Position numbers and translations under genes: made by a program. Under the pieces are notes generated by a model. It had not been told where the DNA came from, did not search any database, and saw only the letters and a list, made by a program, of their open reading frames with translations. Positions 13,091 to 25,154 of a stretch of 64,000 bases of DNA are shown one piece after another (the stretch's first letter is position 1; every line of letters begins with the position of its first letter). Origin of the DNA: Mallotus nudiflorus (lineage: Eukaryota > Streptophyta > Magnoliopsida > Malpighiales > Euphorbiaceae); NCBI GenBank assembly GCA_947683625.1, contig CANTUR010000049.1, positions 4,070,501-4,134,500 of the forward strand, in the 5' to 3' direction.

Positions 13091-14327
13091 CTACCATTTG
13101 TCTTCTAAAGTAAATATTATAAACGTCTTTTTAAAATGCAATTCATAACCTTTTCTAATCAAACTAGAAATAGATACAATGTTCTTATAGGCATTAAGTA
13201 TATATAATGCATCATCCAATAATAAAATATGATCATATAGATCAACAAAAGTGGATCCTATAGCTTTGGCCATAACACTTGCTCCATTTCCAAGCCCTAA
13301 GATCACTTCATTAGGCCTCAATCTTCTCTTATTTGCTAGATCTTGGAAGGATGAACAAATGTGAGAAATAGCACTGGTATCCAAAACCCATGCATTAGAT
13401 GAGCTTTTAGAACATTTATAGGTAAATAAATCAGAGAAAGTTTCACCTTCTCCTTGTTTGCCCTTTCCCTTTTTCTTGAGAGACTCTAGGAACTTAGGAC
13501 AATTCCTCCTTTAATGTCCTTCCCCTTAGTAATAGAAAAACTTTCCTTTGCCTTACTCTTCCCTCATAATAACCTTGCCTTTATTCTTGGCTATGTCACC
13601 CATGGGCTTGACGACACTTTTCTTGCCTTTCCTTTTCTTATTTCCTTTTTTTCTTAGTCTTACTATAAGAAGCAATAAGTGCCACTTCCTTCTTTTTATT
13701 TCCTTGGATAGCCTTTTGGGCCATCACAAGCATGTTCATAAGCTCAGCAATAGTACACTCTATTTTGTTCATATGGAAATTTGCAATGGTTTGCCCAAAA
13801 GATTTGGGAAGGGATTGAAGGATCAAATCCAATTGGAGGTGGAAGTCCATAAAGAAATCTACACTTTGTAGTTCCTCCATTGCTTTAATCATAAAGTTTA
13901 CATGAGCTCCCACATCCTCACCCTCCTTCATCTTAACATGAAAGAGTTATTTTGATGTCTTATATCTAGTGGTTCTACTATGTTCACCAAACAATTCTTG
14001 AAGATAAAGTAGGATCTCTTTTGCACTCGTGCACTTCTCGTGTTGTCGTTGGATTTTGATATTCATAAAAGCCTATATTATGCAACATGCTTGAAAATCA
14101 TTTTCTTTCCATTTTTCTATAGTGTCACACTCTTCTTAGGAAGTATTTTTAGGAAGTTGTTCGAACAGACTTTGTTCTAATACATAAAGTATCTTTTCAT
14201 AAGCTAAAACAACTTTTAGGTTCCTTAGCCAAGCAATGAAATTAGGGCCTATAAGCTTATATTGTTCAAGTATAATAGAAAGTGGGTTTGATGATTTCAT
14301 ATTATTAATTTTCTGCAAAGATAACAA
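13091..14327 (-). pseudogene. Copia A gag and aspartic protease
   Basis: Gag begins near 14297 with 'MKSSNPLSIILEQYKLIGP', followed by 'FIAWLRNLKVVLAYEKILYV', the copia gag (UBN2/DUF4219) signature. 13931-13638 holds 'LILQSLPKSFGQTIANFHM', the gag core. A degenerate zinc knuckle lies at about 13490-13550: GH and the last Cys survive, but the first two Cys positions read Phe and Tyr. The protease active site at about 13384 reads DTSA, where D-S/T-G is expected. Frames change between blocks. The plus-strand open frame across 13548-13871 is only the antisense of gag. Confidence 0.85.
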
Positions 14328-15645
14328 GATTATTTAGTTATTTGATAATGTTATCCTTACCATTATATTTGGTTTTTTATCATAATGGCCACCCATTAAC
14401 TTAGCGAATCCTACACTTCCAAAGTAGGAAACGAAAATCCCTTATTAGATGGATTTCTAATAGGTGATGAAGTTCTTAATGGTTACTAATATCCTTCAAG
14501 TACACATTATTATTCTTGGAATATTTATTCTCATTAAGTGGCAACTCTTTCCATCACATCTCATGTGAGATTCCATTAATCCAGCTCCTAATGCTTAAAG
14601 ATCTCAGATACACATTACCATTCTTGACCTTTTTACATTAGTTAAATCCACACCATTGAATCAGTATAGTGTATGGATTTGAACACTACAAACCTTAGGT
14701 ACTCCTATTTATCATTCTTGGCCTATAGTGTATCTATACACCCACAACATCTAATGCTTAACAATAACACTACATGAATATTTTAGGACTTATGTACACC
14801 CCTATGTATTTATAGTCAATGCATACAATCCTAAAATGATGCAAGTTATTACTCCAATGGAGAGCCTAGACCTAAATTTAGTTTGGAAGATTTTTGGGTC
14901 TTTAGATTTTAGGTCTCACTTTGCACATTAGCCAATTAAATATATCACATATATATATTGCATGACATCTAATCATATACATATATATCACATATACATA
15001 TAGCATGTTATAACATACATATCACAAATATATATAGAACATACAAAAATGGATGCACAAATAAGGAGTGATCATGGACATTGCTTAAGACTATTCTAAC
15101 TCTTAGAATAAATTACAAAAAGGCTTAACTTAAGAAGACCTCCCACTTGAACTCTTCAAGCTCCATTTCATAACTCTTGCGATTTAAATTTAATCCTTAG
15201 CATACTGAGGTGAATATTGCATCCTAATTCTATGTAATTAACATTTATTTACATGCTAAATAATAAAATTAAATATTATTACAAACCATAGGATGTAATC
15301 TAAGTCCATAATCATTCTTGCATGCATGTCAAGTAAAAAAAACATGTATTTATAGGCCTTTAAGAATTCTAACTCATGCTCATTTCAAATAGTTATTTTC
15401 ATGAAAAGGTACAAAGAAGGGATGTGGAAACTACTTGGCACCACTATGCCAACTCAGGCTTGACTCAGCACATTTAGCCTCTGTCACGAGTCAGCACACC
15501 CATAACGAGTTAGCATAGTCAAGGATTGTGCACACACTTAAGGCCATTTATACATTTGTTTAACCATAACACTGGCAACTAACATCAAGCAAAATCATAA
15601 CACTTGCAATTATCAATCAATTTAACATGTGTAAAGTGTAAAATG
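14328..15645 (-). other. 5' leader of copia A
   Basis: This is about 1.3 kb of AT-rich non-coding sequence between the gag start and the primer-binding site. It includes a stretch of TATATCACATATATA-type words around 14940-15040. No domain was seen. A long untranslated leader is also present in element B. Confidence 0.6.
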
Positions 15646-15660
15646 AGGCTTTGATACCAT
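15646..15660 (-). other. Primer-binding site of copia A (initiator Met tRNA type)
   Basis: The minus strand reads ATGGTATCAAAGCCT immediately after the 5' LTR. This is one or two bases from the TGGTATCAGAGCC site complementary to the 3' end of plant initiator tRNA-Met that most copia elements use. Confidence 0.8.
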
Positions 15661-16488
15661 TGAAGGAAACATTTATGCAACATATAAGTGTGGTGAGCAA
15701 AAGCCTTAAATAGGGTAAAATTTCAAAAATTTTACTTGCATAACCCTTCATCACATAAAGATTTTCATTCCCATAGATCCAATTTGCATTTTACACATAA
15801 CTAAATAACAAAACAACATATATATAAGTAATAACCTAGGAATTCTAAATTTAGGAAAACTTACCAACTCCTAAGTTTGATGTAGACAATAATGGTTATC
15901 TATAAGCTTTGATGTAATTGGTTCAACTCTTAAATAAAATGCTCCAGCCTCCCAAGTGTAAGGCCTCTAACTTGAAACATCAAAGCTTCACCAATCACCT
16001 TCTTGCCTTAATTTGGTTAGATGCAAGTAGCCTCTTAAATAACCCACTTAAAACTTGGTCTAACTTATTCTCCTTGCAAGAACACTTAGGGTTTGTTTTG
16101 TGTGCATGTTGTTTTCTTTCTTTTGCATATCTTTACACAATCTCTAACCATTTAACCTTAGAAACATATCTTAGGTTATGTATTTATATATAGAGAAAGC
16201 AAACCTTAATGACATCATTACTTACATCACATGTATACAACTCATCATGATAGGTATACAACTTGTGTAAGAGACAAGTATATAGAGAATTGGATACATC
16301 TCATTTATATGTCTATATACATTCTCTACATATACCAATGTGTTATACACCTTATCATACCCACAGTCAAACTTTTACACATAAAAGATAATGTGTGCCT
16401 AATATAACGAATTTCCATGGTTAAAATTTTACAAATAAAAGATAATGTGCCTAACATGAAAAATTTGACCACATTAATATATATGAAC

Positions 16489-18002
16489 TGTTGTGTTTCG
16501 TGATTCAAAAACGCAGTGGAAATTAAAATTTTAACCACAAACCCTAACCCAGATCCAAGTAATTCAATTAATTGATTTAAAACTAAGGTTTTCAAAACTT
16601 ACAACAAACACAGAAGAGGCAAGATTTCTCGAAGGCAAAGAGGAGGTTCACTCTGGTGACACCTTACCTCGAGCTTTTGATTTTGGTAGTTCGTTTCAAG
16701 ATGTCTCCAAAAGAATCCATCCTCCACAAGCACCCACACGAACAACCCTTAATTAAAATGAAAACTTTGTGTGCTAGCACTTCTCTTGATTTCTCATAAA
16801 TCAAGAACAAAAACACTATGTGTTTTAGTTTTTCTAAGAGGAGAAAAATAAATTTTGGTGGCTAATGATTAAGATAGTGAAACCCTAGAGAATACAACAT
16901 ATTTATAGACCTCTAATTAGGGTTTCACTTACTAAAACAACTTTTTGGTAATGTCTTAATTATTATTGTTCTGATTTTATTAAAATTAAATTAGAAATAA
17001 TATTCTATTTATTTAAGATAACCTTTACCTTAAATAAATAAATAAACTATTTATTTATTTCCACAGAGCATATTTGGGCTTCTCAAACCCTTATCCATTT
17101 TTGGGCTTGTTCTAAGTGTGTGACCCTGTAGGTTCACATGACGTTGGTAGTGGGCCTTAAATCTCTATTTAGACCTACAAGTCATAAGTGGCCTCTAGCA
17201 AGACATTTTGACTACCCAAGTCATGTGAAGTCAATAATCCAACATAACCTAATTTATAATAAATATTGTAATCCTTTTGTTACTTGATATCTTGATTGAA
17301 TATAAGGCATAGTTTTTGTCATCCTTATATAATTCAATCATATTATTTCTTGACTCTAAGTAGACTGAGAATGATAACTCTTTATCAATTCACTTTAGCA
17401 TGGCCATGCATTTTCCTTAATCTATCTTATCAAGGGGCCCGTAGATATCTTACTCAGATTAAATGAGGGAAAAATTCCTTCTCAATCACTCACATTCCTT
17501 ATATAACTCATTTCATATCCAATAACATCTATTTAATCATCATGTTAAAGACAATGTTAGATTGTGTCAAAATATATAATAGTTATGTAGAAATCCGTGA
17601 TGATTTTAAGGTCAAAGGACTAAATCAATATTATTATGATGAGAAAGACTTATGACAATTATCTATGTAGTATTCTCATGATGGATCAATCCAGTACATT
17701 ATTTCCTAAATAAGTACCTATGAGTTGACTTAATATCTCATATTCATAATCAATAAAACATAATCATCAATCAACATCATACTAGCCATAACATATTGTT
17801 ATGACTAGGGATAATTTGAATAGAACTCATATTTAATCAAAGAGTTTTACTATCAAGTCACATACTTGATGACCTTAGTAATAATTGACTATTCAAGTAA
17901 TTATCATAACATAAAATGATAATGAAAAATGCCTCTTTATTAAATAAAATGATAAAGTCAAAACATGGTCATACATTATTGACCTAGTGCATATCACTAA
18001 CA
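16489..18002 (-). repeat. 3' LTR of copia B
   Basis: This 1514-bp LTR ends in ...CATATCACTAACA at 18002. The purine-rich tract lies next to it (18003-18014, reading CAAGTGGGAGAT on the minus strand). On the minus strand the TATA-type word TCTATAAATATG lies near 16900. It matches 23643-25154 along its whole length. Confidence 0.92.
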
Positions 18003-18050
18003 ATCTCCCACTTGTATTTGGCCCAATCTATATTAAAACTAATGTTTAGG

Positions 18051-19700
18051 CTATGGAAGAGGCTTAGTTAGTGGATCAGCAACATTATCATTTGTAGGTA
18101 CTCTGCAAATCTTCACATCTCCTCTCTCAATGATTTCTCGAATAAGATGATAACGCCGGAGTTTGCGTTTGGATCTCTGATGTGATATGGGATCCTTAGC
18201 TTGTGCTATAGCTCCATTATTATCATAATATATGTTCATTGGATCTGATATACTAGGAACAACACCTAGTCTAGTTATGAACTTCTTGATCCAAAACAGC
18301 CTCCTTAGCTGCTTTTGAGGCAGTTATATACTCAGCTTCTATTGTAGAATCAACAATGGTGTCTTGCTTAGAACTCCTCCAGTTCAATGTACCTCCATTC
18401 AAAAAAAACACATAACCTGACTGTTATCTAAAATCATCCTTGTCAGTTTGAAAGCTGGCATCCATGTAACCATTTACAACTAGCTCATCTTCTTTACTAC
18501 CATACAGTAAAAATGCATCCTTAATTCTTCTCAAGTACTTAAGGATATTTTTAACTATTGTCCAGTGACTTTCACCTAGGTCTGACTGGTATCTGCTTGT
18601 TGTACTTAAGGCATATGAAACATCAGGTCGAGTACATAACATTGCATACATGATAGATCCAATAGTAGAAGCATATGGAATCTTACTCATGCGGTCTCGT
18701 TCATCTTATGTCATAGGACACTGAGTCTTACTACGACTAAAGCCATGTGACATTGGCAAGAATCCTGTCTTAGAGTCTTCCATGCTAAACTTGTTCAATA
18801 CCTTATCAATGTAAGTGCTCTAACTTAGGCCAATAAGCCTTTTAGATTTATCTCTATAGATCTTGATGCCTAATATATAAGCAGCTTCACCCAAGTCTTT
18901 CATTGAAAAACAATTCCCTAGCCATGATTTAACATTTTGTAAAATAGGGATATCATTTCCAATGAGTAGTAGGCCATCAACATACAACACTAAAAACACA
19001 ATTGTGCTCCCACTAACCTTCTTGTAAAAACAAGGTTCATCTTCATTCTTAATGAAGCCAAACTCTTTGACTGCTTCACCAAAATGAAGATTCCAACTCT
19101 AAGATTCTTGCTTCAGTCCATAAATGGACTTTTGAAGCTTACATACCTTTCCAGAATTCTCAGGATTGATAAAACCCTCTGGCTATGTCATGTACACATC
19201 CTCAAGTAGGTTTCCATTAAGAAATGCTATTTTGACATCCATTTGCCATATCTTATAATCATTTTATGCAACTATAGCAAGGAGAATTCAAATAGATTTC
19301 AGCATAGCAACTGGTGAAAAGGTTTCATCATAGTCTATACCATGTGTTTGTTTGAAACCCTTTGCAAGCAATCTTACCTTAAAGGTATGCACATTGCCAT
19401 CCATGTATGTTTTCTTTTTAAAAACCCCATTTGCATCCAATATTTTTTAGGCAATCAGTTGGGTCAATTAAGGTCCAAACTTAATTATCATACATGGATT
19501 ACATTTCTAATTTCATGGCTTCTAGCCATTTCTTAGAGTCAGGACTATTTATGGCCTCTTGATAGGATGTGGGCTCACTTTGATCCACAATTAATACATC
19601 ATTATCCTTAGTTATGAGAAATCCATATCTCATTAGGATTTAATATGTCCTACTAGACCTCCTTAGGCCTTCTAGTACTTATGCATATCCAACAGTTACT
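18051..19700 (-). pseudogene. Copia B reverse transcriptase and RNase H
   Basis: Minus-strand blocks match copia RT/RNase H in order. 19200-18720 has the RT core, with sequence corresponding to 'LVLYVDGLLL' and the end of RT near 18800. 18690-18424 reads 'MSKIPYASTIGSIMYAMLCT' and 'ARPDVSYALS'-like text, then 'YMDASFQTD', the first Asp of RNase H. 18239-18051 has 'NIYYDNNGAIAQAKDPISHQ' and ends 'NVADPLTKPLP', the C-terminal signature of copia pol. Several in-frame stops and frameshifts separate the blocks. Reverse transcription of the element RNA is the family role; this copy is inactive. Confidence 0.88.
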
Positions 19701-19744
19701 TATTGATCCAGCTGTGATTCTATACTTGGTACAATGTTATTTTA

Positions 19745-20835
19745 TTAGTCTTGAATTTCTTCAACTTGGACTGTGCTCCTAGATCCTTTGGAAATAAATT
19801 CTCTTTCCAAAAATACACCATTTCGAGCAACAAACACTTTGTTTTCAAAAGCATTGAAAAAATAATATCCTTTAGTTTCTTTAGGATATCCTACAAAAAG
19901 GCATTTATCAGATTTGGGTGCTAGTTTATCTGAGATTTGACACTTCACATAAGCATCACATCCCCAAATATTGAGAAAAGAAAAATTGGGAGGTTTTCCA
20001 GTCCATATCTCATATGGTGTCTTTTCAACTGCCTTTGTTGGAACTCTATTCAAAATGAATGTAACAGTTTCTAAAGCATATCCCCAAAAAGAGATTGGAA
20101 GATTAGATTAACTAATCATTGATCGAACCATATCTAATAAATTCCAATTTCTCCATTCAGACACACCATTTAATTGTGGTGTACTTGGAGGAGTCAATTG
20201 TGAAATAATCCCATAATCTCTTAGATGATCTTTAAAATCTTGGCTTAAATATTCACCACCTCGATCAGATCTTAGTGTTTTAATATTTTTACCAAGTTGG
20301 TTTTGTACTTCATTCTTGAAAACTTTAAACTTTTCAAAAGATTCAGATTTATGTTTCATTAGATAGACAAAGTCATATCTATTGAAATCATCCATGAAAG
20401 AGATGAAGTACTGGAAACCTCCTCTAGCAGTTAAGTTTAATGGCCCACATACATTTGAATGTATAAGGCCCAATAAATCATTAGCTCTCTTACCTTTTCC
20501 AGTAAAGGGTGTTTTAGTCATTTTTCCTAGTAAACAAGATTCACATGTTTCAAATGATTCACAATCAAATGAATTCAAAAGCCCATTTTAGTGAAGCTTT
20601 GAAATGCATTTCTCATTTATGTGGCCCAAGCGACAATGCCAAAGATAGGTGGTGTTTAAATCATTAGATTTAAACTTCTTTGTATCAATGTTATAGATTG
20701 ACTTTTCATTAGTGCCTTCAACATTTAGAACATAAATACCACTAGTCCGTGGAACAAATCCATAGAAATCATTATCATGATAAATATTGCATTTATTATT
20801 CCTAATAATAAATTCAAACCCTTTCTTGTCCAATC
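19745..20835 (-). pseudogene. Copia B GAG-pre-integrase and integrase
   Basis: The zinc-binding gag-pre-integrase block at 20833-20588 reads 'YLWHCRLGHINEKCISKLH', followed after one stop by 'CESFETCESCLLGKMTKTPF', giving the HHCC residues. The catalytic core at 20578-20108 contains 'IHSNVCGPL' (first Asp replaced by Asn), 'LRSDRGGEYLS' (second Asp intact) and the 'NGVSEWRN' region, where the catalytic Glu is followed by an altered R-x-N. 20053-19745 is the C-terminal part with 'TPYEIWTGKPPNFSFLNIWG'. One frameshift or stop separates it from the core. Loss of the first Asp alone would abolish strand transfer. Confidence 0.9.
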
Positions 20836-21060
20836 AAGAAACATAAATAATATTCCTACACATAGTAGGCACATAATAACAATTTTCTAAATTTAAAACA
20901 AGTCCACTAGGAAAAGTTAACTCATAAGTCCCTATAGTTAAAGTAGCAACTCTTGCTCCATTGCCAACTCGTAGGTCCACTTCGCCTCTAGCTAACGATC
21001 TACTCCTTTTAGACCCAGCACATTAGTGCAAATGTGAGATCTTGATCCAATATCTAATAC

Positions 21061-21979
21061 CTAAGAATTAGAAGTAGATAGATTAATTTCTATAACATGA
21101 ATACCTGAAGAGGTAGTCACACTACCATTATTCTTGTTTAGATCATTCATATATAGCTTGCAATTTCTTTTCCAATGACCTAGTTCATTGTAGAAAAAAG
21201 CATATTCTCTCCTTTGGTGGCTTTGCTTAGGGTTTAGCTTTGAACTTGGGCTTAGGCTTGGGCTTTGGTTTTGGCTTCTGAAAGCCTTTAGGAGCCTTGC
21301 CCTTGCCCTTTCCAATTTTAAATTTTTTTATACTTTTCCCTTATTGACCATTAGAACATCCTTGGTGGAATTCCTGATATTCTTTTCAGCAGTTTTAAGC
21401 ATCCCATTTAACTCTGAAATAGTTTTGTCCATACTATGCATATTGAAATTCATGATGAAACCATCATAAGCTTCAGACAAAAGTTGGAGAATGATATTAA
21501 CAGCCCAATTCTTGTTCAATCTTAAGACCAAGCTTGTCCAAATGTTTAAGATGACCTTTCATCTTAAGAACATGAGGATTGATAGAGCAGCTAGCAGTCA
21601 ACTTGTAGGAGAGCAATGCCCTGATGATATTGAACCTTTCAATTCTAGCTTTCTCTAGGAACATTTCCTTGAGATGGCCTACTATAGTATAAGCCTCCAT
21701 TTCCATCAGTTACTTTTGAAGCTCAGACTCCATGCATCCAAGCATGAGACAAGTGACATCAACTGAATCATTGAGATGCTTACTATAGGCATCCTTTTGT
21801 GCTATAGGAGCATTAGCAGCTAGTTTCTCTAGGATGGGTTGATCAAGGATATATTCCTTTCTTTCTTGCCTAAGAACAATTCTTAGGTTTCTGTACCAGT
21901 CAAGAAAGTTAGTCCCATTTAGTTTATCCTTCTCAAGGAATGATTGCAATGGCATGGTAGGTGTAGTGTTTGATGTCAT
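21061..21979 (-). pseudogene. Copia B gag
   Basis: Gag starts at 21979 with 'MTSNTTPTMPLQSFLEKDKL' and 'NFLDWYRNLRIVLRQERKEY', the DUF4219/UBN2 gag signature of plant copia elements. It continues in a second frame at 21706-21328 with 'LLSYKLTASCSINPHVLKMK' and 'ILQLLSEAYDGFIMNFNMHS'. The zinc knuckle at 21315-21061 reads 'FFYNELGHWKRNC': the His and last Cys are kept, and the first two Cys are lost. Gag forms the particle. At least two frameshifts and several stops make it non-functional. The protease active site should follow at about 21060-21000, but the D-S-G motif is not intact. Confidence 0.88.
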
Positions 21980-23626
21980 TATCTATAATAAATATATATA
22001 GAGTACATTCAGTTTTATTATGAAAGAGGCATAAGAAAACTCCCACTAAATTTTCATAAATAATAAAACCCTCAAAATAATTTCAATAATTGAAATTTCT
22101 TAGTGGGCCAAGATCCATATTTCACCCTACTTCAAGTAAACTTTGGCTTATCACTTAAAGTGTGGCTATTTAGGTAGGTAACACTTTACCAATTACATCT
22201 CATGTAATTCTTGGATAATTATAGGATATCACATATACCGGCATATCCTATCAAATGCCCTAGGTCCAAAACCATTTTGATAACCTAGTTAAGCTTAACC
22301 AATTCAGACATATGGATATCACCATTATCCATCTTATCATATTTAAATGGCTTTATATATAATGCTTTGGCATAACCTATATATAGCAATCCAAATCTTG
22401 ATAAGTGTTGATTAATGGGAGGCATTTTAATGATTTAATATTAAATGAGGGTTTAGATAGTTTTTATCTTATTTAGTTATTGTTATATTGCATCTCATAC
22501 ATGGCATCACATGCATAACATACTAACATAATAAGATAAACGTGACATAGCATGGCCCATAACTAAGTTGATCTTTATAACCAATATAAATTGAGCCTTC
22601 AATTTTATTACAAATACAAATTGAGCCTTCAATTTTAGATCTCCATCTTCTACCATGGACCTCATCCTTAGTCTCCCACTTGTGATCCCCATCACGGGCC
22701 TCTAACTTGAATTTGCATCTTGGGTCTTGATTTACATTACATGTTGTAATTAAAACTATTATTTTACTATCTAATAAAATAAAATAATTATAACAAATAA
22801 ATGACTCGCAGGCTGTATTAAAAAATTACAACCCAATAAAATAAAATAACAAAATCCAATCACATTGTTCAAGGGCCATGTTATGCACCATGCATTTAAA
22901 AATAAACATATATAGCATAATAAATCAAATTACATGTTAATTTAATTATTATGATGAAAATTAAATTATGTGAAAAATCCATTCGGGGTCAAGGGGCAGC
23001 GCCCTCGGCGGTGGTCCCGCTAGCTGGTTAGCCGGTGGGGGTCAAGGGGGCAATGCTACTTTGCAAGGGTTCGGGGGTAGCACCCCTGAAGGTAAACAAT
23101 TTACCTTAACCCCTTGAATGAGTTGTTGCCAAAAACCCTAAAATGACAATAATTTTCACAATCAAATTATTGTCTAATTGATTTGTTCAAAACATATCGT
23201 TTTCCTTTATGTTTAACATTTAAACAGCCGCCACCATAAACCTTAATTTATTCATAAATAATATTGTAGAATAATTAATTTTTTCCAAATACATTTATTT
23301 TTTTTAACACTTAAATAGTTTATTCTGCATGATCTATTTAAATCTTAAACAGATAGCCCTTTAACAAAAATTTGTATACATATTCAATTTTTCATAAAAA
23401 CAAAATACTTAAACCAGAAAATCAAAATTCTGATTACTGTTTAATCATATTAAATAATTATAAAAATTAATCAAATTAATATTTACTATTGTTTTCATAC
23501 ATATTTAAAAGGACGTCATAAAAACAAAACTGTTTGGATAAAATTTTTAAAAACTGTTTTTCAAAAACAAATCACTCAAAAACATATATATCACATATAT
23601 ATAGAATCAAATTAACCAAATTAAAA
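21980..23626 (-). other. 5' leader of copia B with a GC-rich patch
   Basis: This is about 1.65 kb of untranslated leader. Most is AT-rich, but 22983-23095 is strikingly G/C-rich (GGGGTCAAGGGGCAGCGCCC and related words repeated). A short direct repeat (AATTGAGCCTTCAATTTTA, near 22589 and again about 34 bp later) is also present. No coding domain was seen. Confidence 0.6.
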
Positions 23627-23641
23627 GTGGCTCTGATACCA
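23627..23641 (-). other. Primer-binding site of copia B (initiator Met tRNA)
   Basis: The minus strand reads TGGTATCAGAGCCAC one base after the 5' LTR end. This matches the 3' end complement of plant initiator tRNA-Met, the common primer for copia reverse transcription. Confidence 0.9.
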
Positions 23642-23642
23642 C

Positions 23643-25154
23643 TGTTGGGTTTTATGATTCAAAAACACAGTAAAACTTAAAAATTTTAACCACAAACGCT
23701 AACCAAGATCCAAGTAATTCAATTAATTGATTTAAAACTAGCATTTTCAAATCTTATCACAAATGCAGAAGAGGCAAGTTTCTAAAAGGCATAGAGGAGG
23801 TTCACTCCGGTGACACCTTACCTTGAGCTTTTGATTTTGGTAGTTTAGATCTAGGTGTCTTCAAAAGAATCCATCCTCCACAAGCATCCACACGAACAGC
23901 CCTTGATTAAAATGAAAACTTTGTGTGCTAGCACTTCTCTTGATTTCTCATAAATCAAGAACAAAAACACTATGTGTTTTAGTTTTTCTTAAAGGAGAAA
24001 AATGAATTTTGGTGGCTAATGATTAAAATAGTGAAACCCTAGAGAGTATAACATATTTATAGACCTCTAATTAGGGTTTCACTTACCAAAACAACTTTTT
24101 GGTAATTTCTCAATTATTATTGTTCTGATTTTATTTAAAATTAAATTAGAAATAATATTTTATTTATTCAAGATAACCTTTACCTTAAATAAATAAACTA
24201 TTTATTTATTTCTACAGAGGATATTTGGGCTTCTCAAACCCATATCCATTTTTGGGCCTGTTCTAAGTGTGTGACCTTATAGGTTCACATGACGTTAGCA
24301 GTGGACCTTAAATCTCTATTTAGTCCTACAAGTCATAAGTGGCCTCTAGCAAGACATTATGACTACCCAAGTCATGTGAAGTCAATAATCCAACATAACC
24401 TAATTTATAATAAATATTGTAATCCCTTTGTCACATTATATCTTGATTGAATATAAGGCATAGTTTATGTAATCCTTATATAATTCAATCATATTATTTC
24501 TTGACTCTAAGTAGACTGAGAATGATAAATTTTTATCAATTCACTTTAGCATGGCCATGCATTTTCCTCAGCCTATCTTATCAAGGGGCTTATAGATATC
24601 TTACTCAGATTAAATAAGGGACAAATTCCTTCTCAATCACTCACATTCCTCATATAACTCATTTCATATCCAACAACAATCTATTTAATCATCATGTTAA
24701 AGACAATTTTAGATTGTGTCAAAATATATAATAGTTATGCAGAAATCCATAATGATTTTAAGGTCAAAGGACTAAATCAATATTATTATAATAAGAAAGA
24801 CTTATGATAATTATCTATGTAGTATTTTCATGATGGGTCAATCCAGTACATTATTTCCTAAATAAGTATCTATAAGTTGACTTAATGTCTCATATTTATG
24901 ATCAGTAAAACATAATCATCAATCAACATCATACTAGCCATAACATATTGTTCTGACTAGGGATATTTTGAATAAAACTCATATTTAATCTAAGGGTTTT
25001 ACTATCAAGTCACATACTTGATGACTTTTGTAAGAATTGACTATTTAAGTAATTATCATAACACAAAATGATAATGAAAAATACCTATTTATTAAATAAA
25101 ATGATAAAGTAAAAATATGGTCATACATGATTGACCTAGTGCATATCACTAACA
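23643..25154 (-). repeat. 5' LTR of copia B
   Basis: This 1512-bp LTR runs from TGTTGGGTTTTATG to CATATCACTAACA. It is the partner of 16489-18002. On the minus strand the TATA-type word CTATAAATATG (about 24053-24063) is the likely promoter of the element's genomic RNA. Confidence 0.92.

Larger units (their letters stand above)
16489..25154 (-). mobile_element. Ty1/copia retrotransposon B, complete (8.67 kb)
   Basis: Two LTRs of about 1.51 kb (16489-18002 and 23643-25154) flank gag, protease, integrase, RT and RNase H, all on the minus strand. The LTRs are TGTTAGTG...CAACA. A purine tract (AAGTGGGAGAT on the minus strand) precedes the 3' LTR, and a tRNA-Met primer site follows the 5' LTR. 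It sits inside the 5' LTR of element A. Flanks GAAC and AACT share only three bases, so the target duplication is not clean. By eye the LTRs agree at roughly nine of ten positions. Stops and frameshifts occur in every coding block, so it is not autonomous. Confidence 0.92.

Noticed and set aside
13548..13871. Plus-strand open frame of 107 codons
   Set aside because: It is the antisense of copia A gag, which has clear gag motifs on the minus strand.
23627..23641. tRNA-like sequence
   Set aside because: Only the 15-base primer-binding site complementary to a tRNA end; no tRNA fold surrounds it.
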